Source: Pseudomonas sp. B21-028 (GTDB lineage: Bacteria > Pseudomonadota > Gammaproteobacteria > Pseudomonadales > Pseudomonadaceae). Taken from it: a stretch of 64,000 nucleotides of DNA. A model generated the notes under the pieces. The model saw only the letters and a list, made by a program, of their open reading frames with translations, was not told the DNA's origin and made no database searches. Position 1 is the stretch's first letter, and every line of letters starts with the position of its first letter. Below are positions 27,334 to 35,050 of this stretch, piece by piece. A program made the translations under genes and the position numbers. The stretch covers positions 1,488,001 to 1,552,000 of the forward strand of contig NZ_CP087184.1 in the NCBI RefSeq assembly GCF_024749045.1, given 5' to 3'.

Positions 27334-28551
27334 TCAGGCGCTGGTCTTGCCGACCAACCCATCCGCCCGGAACATCGCCCGGATCCCACGCACAGCCTGG
27401 CGGATCCGGTCCTGGTTCTCGATCAGCGCAAAGCGCACATGATCATCCCCATACTCGCCGAAGCCCACCCCCGGCGACACGCAGACCTTGGCTTCGGCCA
27501 ACAGCTTCTTGGCAAACTCCAGTGAGCCCAGGTGCGCATAGGCTTCGGGAATCTTGGCCCAGACGTACATCGACGCCTTGGGATTCTCCACCATCCAACC
27601 CAGTTCATGCAGGCCCTTGACCAGCACATTGCGGCGCTGGCGGTACTGCTCGGCGATGTCGCGCACGCACTGCTGATCACCTTCCAATGCGGCGATGGCG
27701 GCCACCTGCAGCGGGGTGAAAGTGCCGTAGTCGTGGTAGCTCTTGATCCGCGCCAGGGCACTGACCAGTTCCGGGTTACCGACCATGAAGCCGATGCGCC
27801 AGCCGGCCATGTTGTAGCTCTTGGACAGGGTGAAGAACTCCACCGCAATGTCTTTTGCGCCGGGCACCTGCATGATCGATGGTGCTTTCCAGCCGTCGTA
27901 GACGATGTCGGCGTAGGCCAGGTCGTGGATCACCAGCACATCGTACTGCTTGGCCAGGGCGATGACCCGCTCGAAGAAATCCAGCTCCACGCACTGGGCG
28001 GTGGGGTTGGACGGGAAGCCCAGGATCATCATCTTCGGCTTGGGAATCGAACCGCGAATGGCCCGTTCCAGTTCGTCGAAGAAATCCACGCCTGGCACCA
28101 GTGGCACCGAGCGCACCTGGGCGCCGGCGATCACCGCGCCGTAGATGTGGATCGGATAGCTGGGGTTGGGCACCAGCACCGTGTCGCCCTGGTCCAGGGT
28201 CGCCAGCATCAGGTGTGCCAGGCCTTCCTTGGAGCCAATGGTGACGATGGCTTCGCTTTCAGGGTCGATGTCCACCTCGTAGCGGTCCTTGTACCAGCGC
28301 GAAATGGCGCGGCGCAGGCGCGGGATGCCTTTGGAGGTGGAGTAGCCGTGGGTGTCTTCACGCTGGGCGACGGTGACCAGTTTTTCCACGATATGGGGAG
28401 GCGTGGCGCCGTCGGGATTACCCATGCTCAAGTCGATGATGTCTTCGCCGCGCCGACGCGCAGCCATCTTCAGCTCGGCAGTGATATTGAAAACGTAAGG
28501 GGGGAGTCGATCGATGCGCGCAAAGCGGCGCGGCGAACCTTGTTCGGCCAT
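27334..28551 (-). CDS. alaC: Alanine transaminase AlaC (class I/II aminotransferase)
   Basis: This is a PLP enzyme of 405 residues that should transfer amino groups between alanine or glutamate and their keto acids. It begins with the AlaC-type [31 protein letters not shown] is at 42-52, the PLP-binding [11 protein letters not shown] at about 129-139, and the Schiff-base lysine in [11 protein letters not shown] at 244. The ATG at 28551 matches homologues; the upstream extension is not conserved-looking. It is divergent from a LysE-type exporter gene. Confidence 0.9.
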   Translation of the reverse strand: MAEQGSPRRFARIDRLPPYVFNITAELKMAARRRGEDIIDLSMGNPDGATPPHIVEKLVTVAQREDTHGYSTSKGIPRLRRAISRWYKDRYEVDIDPESEAIVTIGSKEGLAHLMLATLDQGDTVLVPNPSYPIHIYGAVIAGAQVRSVPLVPGVDFFDELERAIRGSIPKPKMMILGFPSNPTAQCVELDFFERVIALAKQYDVLVIHDLAYADIVYDGWKAPSIMQVPGAKDIAVEFFTLSKSYNMAGWRIGFMVGNPELVSALARIKSYHDYGTFTPLQVAAIAALEGDQQCVRDIAEQYRQRRNVLVKGLHELGWMVENPKASMYVWAKIPEAYAHLGSLEFAKKLLAEAKVCVSPGVGFGEYGDDHVRFALIENQDRIRQAVRGIRAMFRADGLVGKTSA

Positions 28552-28748
28552 TGTTGCCTCGAGATACGTGAGCGCCCGGAACCGTCCGAGCGACGTTGGC
28601 CACTGCGGTGGCCTGCGGCGCAAGATAATGGCCGCAATGGCCGCTTGTCCAGTGGCGGCGCACAACTATTTTCGACGACACTGTCGACCCGTGCGTGGGA
28701 TACGTGCGGACTGTTCAATTCGCCATACCCCAACCGAACGGAATGATG

Positions 28749-29411
28749 ATGGAATTTTCCAGCGGCTTTTTGCTGAGTCTCTCCCTGTGTCTGGACATCG
28801 GCATCGCCAATATCGCGATGATCACCCTCGCCATGCAGCGTGGCTATTTCCAGGGCTTCGCCCTGGGCCTGGGCACCTGCGTGGGCGATCTGGTCTACGC
28901 GGTACTGGCCCTGGCCGGCATGACGGTGTTGCTGCAATACGAAGCGGTGCGCTGGGTGCTGTGGATCGGCGGTTCGGTGCTGTTGCTGTACTTCGCGGCA
29001 AAAATGGTCCATTCGGCGATTTATCACGGTGCAGTGCTGGAGCAGACGGGCGAGGTGCAGGGCAATTCCTCTGGCCAGGAATTTCTGCGCGGGATTTTCC
29101 TGGCCATGTCATCCCCCAGCGCCATCCTCTGGTTCGCGGCCGTGGGCGGCACGCTCATCGCCCGTTCAGGGGGTGGCAGCGTGCTCAGTTCGGTACTTTT
29201 CCTCGGCGGTTTCCTCTGCGCCGGGTTGTTGTGGAGTGCCGGCTTATGCCTGGCGGCGACCCAGGGTGGAAAATTGTTGGGGGATAAATTGCTGCGTTAT
29301 TCCTATTGGGCATCCGCTGCGATCTTCTGTTATTTCGCCGTTTACGTGATCGTTTCTGGCTACAACGAGTTTGTAGGGGCTTCTGTAGCGACGGTCATTC
29401 CAGCGACCTGA
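28749..29411 (+). CDS. LysE/RhtB-family amino-acid exporter
   Basis: This is an inner-membrane protein of 220 residues with about six hydrophobic segments. The family N-terminus (LLSLSLCLDIGIANIAMITLAMQ and then GYFQGFALGLGTCVGD) is present, as is SSPSAILWFAAVG in the middle. The third of three consecutive ATG codons is chosen because GGAA then has proper spacing. The substrate is unknown. Confidence 0.85.
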   Translation: MEFSSGFLLSLSLCLDIGIANIAMITLAMQRGYFQGFALGLGTCVGDLVYAVLALAGMTVLLQYEAVRWVLWIGGSVLLLYFAAKMVHSAIYHGAVLEQTGEVQGNSSGQEFLRGIFLAMSSPSAILWFAAVGGTLIARSGGGSVLSSVLFLGGFLCAGLLWSAGLCLAATQGGKLLGDKLLRYSYWASAAIFCYFAVYVIVSGYNEFVGASVATVIPAT

Positions 29412-29490
29412 CAAGCGAAACGGCCCTGGCAATCACGGTTTGGCTTCTATACTGCCAAGCCCGACCTCATGTTTTGCGGAGTGTTGACGC

Positions 29491-29979
29491 ATGGAAAAGC
29501 CCCAAAGCGATTGCACAGCCGGACCACGCTTCGAACACGGAAATTTTCATCTTATTGCCGGTTTTGGCGGCCGTTTTACCCAGGAAACCGCCCAGGATAT
29601 CCCCCTGCTCTGGGAAAAGTTCCTGCCCTGGCTCGGCAACGTGCCAGGGCAGAAAAGCGAAGTCACCTACGGTGTGTGCTGCAACCCGGACGGGAAGGGC
29701 GGGTTCGAATACATCGCCGGCGTGGAGATCAGTCGGCTCGATGATCTGCCGGAACAGTACCGCTGGATCGAAATCCAGCCCGCTCACTATGCGGTGTTCG
29801 AACACCGTGGGCCATTGAAGACCCTGCCGGACACCTTTCACTACATCTGGAATGTCTGGTTGCCCCAATCGGGTCACGAAGCGGCGGACGCGCCGGAGTT
29901 CGAGCGCTACAGCGAAGACTTCAACCCCAGGACCAGCGAAGGCACGCTGGAGATCTGGATACCGCTCAAAAGTCGGTAG
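29491..29979 (+). CDS. GyrI-like/AraC effector-binding-domain protein
   Basis: This single-domain protein of 162 residues has a GyrI-like small-molecule-binding pattern: an N-terminal FHLIAGFGGRFTQ strand, YGVCCNPDG, and the repeat half ending in YAVFEHRGPLKTLPDTFHYIWNVWLP. There is no DNA-binding domain. Members act as small-ligand binders or gyrase-inhibitor-like proteins, but the role here is unknown. Its 3' end overlaps the convergent GNAT gene by 14 bases. Confidence 0.85.
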   Translation: MEKPQSDCTAGPRFEHGNFHLIAGFGGRFTQETAQDIPLLWEKFLPWLGNVPGQKSEVTYGVCCNPDGKGGFEYIAGVEISRLDDLPEQYRWIEIQPAHYAVFEHRGPLKTLPDTFHYIWNVWLPQSGHEAADAPEFERYSEDFNPRTSEGTLEIWIPLKSR

Positions 29980-30469
29980 AGCCTTGGAGCATCAAGCCCA
30001 TCCGCCGCTCATAACCAATGCGGCCCTTATAGGCCTCGCCACAGTCGATCCAGCCCATTTGGGTATACAGGCCAATGGCCGATTCGTTACCGGCATCCAC
30101 CGAGAGCTCCAACCCCCTGATTTCCGGCCAGGCCGCACGCGCCACGGCGGGCAGTGCCTGCAGGCAGGCCCTGCCGTGGCCCTTGCCCTGGGCCCGGTGA
30201 TCGACCTGCAGGGCGTGCAGGGTCGCGCTGTGCTCATCGGCCCAGGCGGGCAGCACGGGGGGACGCTTGAGCAGCAGGAACGCCACCGGCACGCCGTCGA
30301 CCAGCCACGCGAAACCCTTGACCCCCGGGCAGGGCCGGGACAGCAGCATGTGCAGTGCGCCGTGGATATCGCCGGCGAACCGGACCTGTTCGGGAAGGAG
30401 CTCGATGGCTTCCACCTGTTGGCGCTGGACAGTGTTCAGATGTTCATAGGCGACAAGTTGAGCAGTCAC
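29966..30469 (-). CDS. GNAT-family N-acetyltransferase
   Basis: The protein has 167 residues. The acetyl-CoA segment is VDHRAQGKGHGRACLQALP (about residues 93-111), followed by SAIGLYTQMGWIDCGEAYKG at the C-terminus. An N-terminal half rich in Leu and Glu fits the family. The substrate is unknown. It is convergent with, and overlaps, the GyrI-like gene. Confidence 0.85.
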   Translation of the reverse strand: MTAQLVAYEHLNTVQRQQVEAIELLPEQVRFAGDIHGALHMLLSRPCPGVKGFAWLVDGVPVAFLLLKRPPVLPAWADEHSATLHALQVDHRAQGKGHGRACLQALPAVARAAWPEIRGLELSVDAGNESAIGLYTQMGWIDCGEAYKGRIGYERRMGLMLQGSTDF

Positions 30470-30546
30470 AGTAACGTCCGTTGTCCGCTGGCAGGATGAG
30501 GCTGGATTCTAGCGAGTTTTCTTTCTTGAATTATTTTTATCCGGGA

Positions 30547-30573
30547 TGTCGATTCGCCGTTTCCCCAGACGAC
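30547..30573 (+). promoter_or_regulatory. Candidate ECF42-type promoter for the NTF2-like gene
   Basis: TGTCGA is followed after 17 bases by CGAC. This equals the TGTCGA (-35) and CGA/TC (-10) motif that I recall for ECF42 sigma factors. It lies 38 bases before the NTF2-like start, and the cluster encodes an ECF42-like sigma factor. Confidence 0.55.
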
Positions 30574-30610
30574 AAAGGGTGTCTTCAACAAAAACCTGTG
30601 GAGAATCACC

Positions 30611-31045
30611 ATGAATACCCAAGCCACCGAAACCGAAATCCAGGCCCTGATCGACACTTATCGTCAGGCTGTCATGGCCAAGGACGTTGAAAAAGTCATG
30701 GCGCTCTATGCCGACGATATCGTCTCGTTCGACGCCATCCAGGCCCTGCAATTCAAGGGCAAGGTCGCCTATCGCGCCCATTGGCAGGCCTGCATGGAAA
30801 TGTGCCCCGGCCCGCACAAGTTCGACTTCCATCAGGTCAAGATCAACGCGGCGGACAGCATCGCTTTCGCCCATTGGCTGGCCTATTGCGGCGGCACCAA
30901 CGACAAGGGCGAAGAACAGGCGTGCTGGATGCGCGTGACGGCCTGCTACCAGCGCATGGCGGGACAGTGGAAGATCGTCCATGAACATTGGTCGGCGCCG
31001 TTCGATCCGATGGCGGGCACGGCGATATTCGATCTTCAGCCCTGA
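30611..31045 (+). CDS. SnoaL/NTF2-like protein (YybH type)
   Basis: This is a small alpha+beta barrel protein of 144 residues. The pattern IQALIDTYRQAVMAKDVEKVMALYADDIVSFDA near the N-terminus, and GQWKIVHEHWSAPFDP at the C-terminus, are typical of the SgcJ/YybH-type SnoaL group. No catalytic residues can be assigned. It heads a run of four same-strand genes ending in an ECF sigma factor, and a candidate ECF42 promoter lies just upstream, so it is probably part of that regulon. Confidence 0.85.
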   Translation: MNTQATETEIQALIDTYRQAVMAKDVEKVMALYADDIVSFDAIQALQFKGKVAYRAHWQACMEMCPGPHKFDFHQVKINAADSIAFAHWLAYCGGTNDKGEEQACWMRVTACYQRMAGQWKIVHEHWSAPFDPMAGTAIFDLQP

Positions 31046-31112
31046 TCGTCGGTTTTTTCGCCACCGCGTCCTTCTACCGTCATAGTTGATCAGTTCGATC
31101 CCGGAGTTTTCC

Positions 31113-31457
31113 ATGAAGTACTTATGCCTGGTGTATAGCAACGAACAAACGCTGCACAACTCGCCCGACAGCCCGGAGGACGCCGAGTGCATGGCCTACG
31201 CCGAGTCGATCCAGGGCAGTGGGCGGATGATCGCCGCCGAGGCCCTGGAGTCGGTGCAGACCGCGACCACCGTGCGCATGCGCGGCGGCAAGCTGTCGAT
31301 CACCGACGGGCCGTTCGCCGAAACCAAGGAACAACTGGCGGGTTTCTACCTGATCGATGCCAAGGACTTGAACGAGGCCATCCAGGTCGCCGGCAACATT
31401 CCGGCGGCCCGGGTCGGTTGTGTCGAAGTCCGACCGGTGCGCCAATTGAACCCCTGA
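31113..31457 (+). CDS. YCII/DGPF-domain protein
   Basis: This is a 114-residue protein of the YciI-related fold with the defining motif ITDGPFAETKEQLAGFYLI (DGPF at about residues 68-71). Proteins of this type are found next to ECF41/ECF42 sigma factors and are proposed to be part of their stress response, though the activity is unknown. CCCGGAG precedes the ATG. It is followed after 27 bases by an AHSA1-type gene. Confidence 0.88.
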   Translation: MKYLCLVYSNEQTLHNSPDSPEDAECMAYAESIQGSGRMIAAEALESVQTATTVRMRGGKLSITDGPFAETKEQLAGFYLIDAKDLNEAIQVAGNIPAARVGCVEVRPVRQLNP

Positions 31458-31484
31458 ACAACCATCACAAACAGGATTCGATTC

Positions 31485-31961
31485 ATGAACCTCACACCTG
31501 CTGCTTTCGAGTTGTCCATCAGCCGGCTGATCGACGCTCCGCGCCAGAAGATTTTCCGTGCCTGGACCGAGCCGGCCCTGCTGGTCCAGTGGTGGGGTCC
31601 CCACGGCATGACCACGCCGGAGTGCGAAATGGACCTGTGGGTCGGCGGTCAGTTTCGTACCCTGATGCGTGCGCCCGACGGCAGCGAGTACCCGACCATG
31701 GGGGTATTCCTGGAAATCGTCGCCCCGCGGCGGCTGGTGTTCACCGATGCGTTCGTGCCCGGCTGGGTGCCTTCCGGCAAGGCCTTCATGACCGCGGAGG
31801 TGGTGCTTGAAGAGGAGGGCGGCAAAACCCGCTACACCGCCCGTGCCCTGCACTGGAGCGAAGAGGACCGGCAGGCCCACGAGGCCATGGGGTTCCATGA
31901 CGGCTGGGGCCAGAGCCTGGACCGGCTCGAAGCGTTGGTCACCCAAGGCATGCCCGACTGA
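31485..31961 (+). CDS. SRPBCC/AHSA1-family protein
   Basis: This protein of 158 residues has the START-like fold. The N-terminal SISRLIDAPRQKIFRAWTEPALLVQWWGP and the C-terminal HEAMGFHDGWGQSLDRLEALV are classic for activator-of-Hsp90-homologue-like bacterial proteins that bind hydrophobic ligands. Its stop overlaps the sigma-factor start by one base (TGATG), so the two are translationally coupled. Confidence 0.88.
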   Translation: MNLTPAAFELSISRLIDAPRQKIFRAWTEPALLVQWWGPHGMTTPECEMDLWVGGQFRTLMRAPDGSEYPTMGVFLEIVAPRRLVFTDAFVPGWVPSGKAFMTAEVVLEEEGGKTRYTARALHWSEEDRQAHEAMGFHDGWGQSLDRLEALVTQGMPD

Positions 31962-33196
31962 TGTCGGCCGATGTGGTCAAGACGCGGGTCGAGCAGGTCT
32001 ATCGGCAGGACTCGCGGCGGATCCTGGCGACGCTGATTCGCTTGCTGGGGGATTTTGACCTGGCGGAGGAAGCCCTGCACGAAGCCTTCTTCATTGCGGT
32101 CGAGCGTTGGCAGCGTGATGGCGTGCCGGACAACCCGAGGGCCTGGCTGGTGTCCGCCGGGCGCTTCAAGGCCATCGACAGTTTGCGCAGACGGGCGCGT
32201 TTCGCGGCGTCCCAGCCAATGCTGATCGCCCAGCTCGAGGCGCTTGAGCAGTCTGACTGGAGCGACGAAGACGTGGAAGACGATCGTCTGCGGTTGATTT
32301 TCACCTGCTGTCACCCGGCCCTGGCGGCGGATGCCCAGGTGCCGCTGACGCTGCGGGAAGTCTGCGACCTGACCACCGAGGAAATCGCCCGTGCCTTCCT
32401 CGCTGCCCCCGCGGCCATCGCCCAACGTATCGTGCGGGCCAAGGCGAAGATTCGCGACGCGAAAATTCCCTACCAGGTCCCGTCCCGTGCGGAACTGCCC
32501 GAACGCTTGGACAGTGTGCTGAGGGTGATCTACCTGGTGTTCAATGAAGGTTACTCGGCTTCGATGGGCGCCGAGTTGACCCGAGAAGACCTGACCCGCG
32601 AAGCCATCCGCCTTGCCCGGCTGTTGATGGAGCTGTTGCCTGAAGCCGAGGTTATGGGGTTGTTGGCGCTGATGCTGCTGCACGAGTCCCGGCGGACGGC
32701 GCGCACGTCGGATACCGGCGAGCTGGTGCTGCTGGATGAACAGGACCGCTCCTTGTGGAATGCGCAACTGATTGCCGAAGGCTGTGCGCTGGTGGAAGCC
32801 GCGTTGAATACCCGCCGGTTCGGGCCTTATTGCCTGCAAGCGGCGATTGCCGCCGTCCACGCCGAAGCGCCCACCGCGCAGGACACCGACTGGCCGCAGA
32901 TCGTCGGGCTGTATGACGTGCTGCTGCGGGTCATGCCGTCACCGGTGATCGAACTCAATCGCGCCGTCGCCCTGGCAAAACGCGATGGGCCGGAGACCGG
33001 GTTGCGCCAGATCGAGGCGATCCTGGGGCGGGGCGATTTGCTTGACTATCACCTGGCCCACTCGGCACGGGCAGAGTTCTGCCGGCAATTGGGGCGAGTG
33101 GAAGAGGCGAGGGCATCTTATCGGCGTGCGCTTGAATTGACACAGCAACTGCCGGAGCGACGGTTTCTTGAAGGGCGGTTGGCGGAGCTGGCGTGA
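31961..33196 (+). CDS. ECF-type RNA polymerase sigma factor, ECF42-like with C-terminal extension
   Basis: The protein has 411 residues, much longer than an ordinary ECF sigma factor. Region 2 is at about residues 10-75 (RILATLIRLLGDFDLAEEALHEAF) and region 4 at about 115-165 (LTLREVCDLTTEEIARAFLAAPAAIAQR). A long helical extension of about 230 residues with TPR-like pairs follows (YDVLLRVMPSPVIELNRAVALA, FCRQLGRVEEARASYRRALEL). This architecture and the DGPF neighbour define the ECF42 group. There is no anti-sigma gene nearby, consistent with control through the C-terminal domain. Confidence 0.88.
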   Translation: MSADVVKTRVEQVYRQDSRRILATLIRLLGDFDLAEEALHEAFFIAVERWQRDGVPDNPRAWLVSAGRFKAIDSLRRRARFAASQPMLIAQLEALEQSDWSDEDVEDDRLRLIFTCCHPALAADAQVPLTLREVCDLTTEEIARAFLAAPAAIAQRIVRAKAKIRDAKIPYQVPSRAELPERLDSVLRVIYLVFNEGYSASMGAELTREDLTREAIRLARLLMELLPEAEVMGLLALMLLHESRRTARTSDTGELVLLDEQDRSLWNAQLIAEGCALVEAALNTRRFGPYCLQAAIAAVHAEAPTAQDTDWPQIVGLYDVLLRVMPSPVIELNRAVALAKRDGPETGLRQIEAILGRGDLLDYHLAHSARAEFCRQLGRVEEARASYRRALELTQQLPERRFLEGRLAELA

Positions 33197-33250
33197 TGTG
33201 ATCTCAAAGACCCGCGGTGAGGGGGCTATTTGGGGCGAAGGGGATTTATT

Positions 33251-33366
33251 TGTGGCGAGGGGATTTATCCCCGTCGGCTTGCGAAGCAATCCCACGCTTT
33301 GTGCAGCAGGCGCAGTCTGTTGACGAGCGCTTCGCACTCGAACGGGGATAAATCCCCTCGCCACAA
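33251..33366. repeat. REP doublet, GTGGCGAGGGGATT family
   Basis: TGTGGCGAGGGGATTTATCC and its inverse are preceded by a broken head (AAGGGGATTTATT at 33239-33251). It lies after the sigma-factor gene. Confidence 0.8.
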
Positions 33367-33387
33367 GACAGTGTTCGGCTTTTCGGT

Positions 33388-33433
33388 GGCTGAATGAAAA
33401 AGGCGACCCGAAGGTCGCCTTTTTCATTCAGCC
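33388..33433. terminator. Bidirectional terminator, 21-base perfect stem
   Basis: A perfect inverted repeat of 21 bases with a CGAA loop; the inner part is AAAAAGGCGACC/GGTCGCCTTTTT, giving A- and T-runs on both sides. It serves the convergent sigma-factor and imelysin genes. Confidence 0.92.
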
Positions 33434-33441
33434 AGCGTTGA

Positions 33442-34785
33442 TCAGAACTCGTGATCAGCGTTGTCCGGGTTCAGGTCGCTGATGCCCAGTTTGCCGGCAG
33501 CCTGTTCGATCGAACCGGTCTGCTTGACCAGGGCGGCGATGGCGTCGCGGACGATCTGGTTGCCGGCGGTGTTGCCGGCCGCGATCAACTGGTCGTAGTG
33601 CTCACCCTTGTTGGCGTGATCGACCATGACCTGGATCTTGGCTTCGGTATCGGCCAGCTCGGCCTTGAGCGCGGTATCCGCGGCCGGATCGGCCTTGGCC
33701 ACCAGGGACGACAGGCTGGCGCCGGTCATCTTGGTGCCGTCGACGCGGGTGTATTCGCCCAGGTACACATTACGCACGCCCTTGGCGTCGTAGAAGTGCG
33801 AGTTGTGGGTGTTGTCGCTGAAGCAGTCCTGCTCGTCTTCTGGCGAGTTGGCTTCCAGGGACACCTTCATGCGCTCGCCCGCCAGTTCACCGAGGGACAG
33901 GCTGCCCATGCCGAACAACATCTTGCGCAGGCCGCTTTCGGCAGGTTCCGCTTCCAGGGTGGCGCGGTAGTTGTCGGCCACGTTCGGCTTCCAGTTGCCG
34001 ACCATTTCTTCCAGGTCGCTGACCAGCAATTGGGTCACGGACTTGAGGTAGGCACGACGACGGTCGTTGTGGCCGCCAGTGGCGCCGGCGCCTTCCAGGT
34101 AATCGGAAGCCGGGCGGTTGCCGGCACCAGGGCCGGTGCCGTTGAGGTCCTGGCCCCACAGCAGGAATTCGATGGCGTGGTAGCCGGTGGCGACGTTGGC
34201 CTCGGAACCACCCAGCTCGTTCAGGCTGGCGAGTTTTTCCGGGGTGATGTCTTTCACGTCGACCTTGTCTTCACCCACCTGGACTTCGGTGTTGGCAATG
34301 ATGTTGGCGGTGGCGCCCGGGTTACCCAGCGCGTGCTCGTAGGATTTGTCGACGTAGTCGATCAGGCCTTCGTCCAGGGGCCAGGCGTTCACCTGGCCTT
34401 CCCAGTCGTCGATGATGGTGTTGCCGAAGCGGAACACTTCGCTCTGTAGGTAAGGCGCGCGAGCGGCGACCCAGGCAGCGCGGGCGGCTTTCAAGGTGTC
34501 GGCGTTCGGCTTGGCCAGGAAGGCATCGATGGCGGTTTGCAGGGTTTTTGCAGTGGATTCGGCATCGCTGTAGACGGCATAGACCATCTCGGCGTAGTGC
34601 GCGACGACGGCCTTGGCGGCGGCTTCATCGAGTTTACCGGCAACCGCAGGGGCGGCTGGTGCAGCGGTGCTGGCGGCAGGCGTTGGCGCTTGCGGCGCGG
34701 CGGCCTTGTCCTTGCCTTCGCCGCAGCCGGCGAGGGAAATAGCGATGGCCAGCAGACTGGCGGTAGCCAGGGGCATACGAATCAT
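33442..34785 (-). CDS. Imelysin-family (M75) lipoprotein
   Basis: This is a predicted lipoprotein of 447 residues. A signal peptide with lipobox LAGC puts the lipidated cysteine at 21, followed by an Ala/Pro-rich linker to about residue 50. The conserved GYHAIEFLLWG (GxHxxE motif) is at about 201-211. Related proteins are linked to iron uptake (ICMP, EfeO-like). The ATG at 34785 has AGGA at proper spacing, whereas an in-frame ATG at 34794 abuts it. A striking palindrome lies 60-84 bases upstream of the start. No thiol oxidoreductase or second imelysin gene follows. Confidence 0.88.
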   Translation of the reverse strand: MIRMPLATASLLAIAISLAGCGEGKDKAAAPQAPTPAASTAAPAAPAVAGKLDEAAAKAVVAHYAEMVYAVYSDAESTAKTLQTAIDAFLAKPNADTLKAARAAWVAARAPYLQSEVFRFGNTIIDDWEGQVNAWPLDEGLIDYVDKSYEHALGNPGATANIIANTEVQVGEDKVDVKDITPEKLASLNELGGSEANVATGYHAIEFLLWGQDLNGTGPGAGNRPASDYLEGAGATGGHNDRRRAYLKSVTQLLVSDLEEMVGNWKPNVADNYRATLEAEPAESGLRKMLFGMGSLSLGELAGERMKVSLEANSPEDEQDCFSDNTHNSHFYDAKGVRNVYLGEYTRVDGTKMTGASLSSLVAKADPAADTALKAELADTEAKIQVMVDHANKGEHYDQLIAAGNTAGNQIVRDAIAALVKQTGSIEQAAGKLGISDLNPDNADHEF

Positions 34786-34844
34786 GGCAAACATCCTGCT
34801 TCGAAAATGGATGGGACTGGCGCGGGGGTGCGCAAAAGCTGCGA

Positions 34845-34869
34845 CATAATGCGAAAGATTTGCATTATG
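34845..34869. promoter_or_regulatory. Perfect palindrome upstream of the imelysin gene
   Basis: CATAATGC-N9-GCATTATG is a perfect 8-base inverted repeat. The half-sites resemble those of Fur-type repressors, but the spacing differs from the standard Fur box, so the regulator is unknown. Confidence 0.6.
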
Positions 34870-35050
34870 TGTAAAGGGTTGCGCCTGTAAATATTTCTTA
34901 TTTAGTAAACGCGGACGGGTAGACGCTGCCGAGCGAAGCGAGACTGCGACCTTTTTCCAGGCACTTGAGTCCCAAGGGAAATCAAAAGATCGTCCGAACG
35001 CGGCCAGAGCTTTTGCCAGCTCCGGCGGGCAAGCCCGCGATCCTGGAGGG

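Noticed and set aside
31045..31112. Second ECF42 promoter before the DGPF gene
   Set aside because: Only CGTCGG and CGTC with a 14-base spacer are present. Both the -35 element and the spacing fit poorly.
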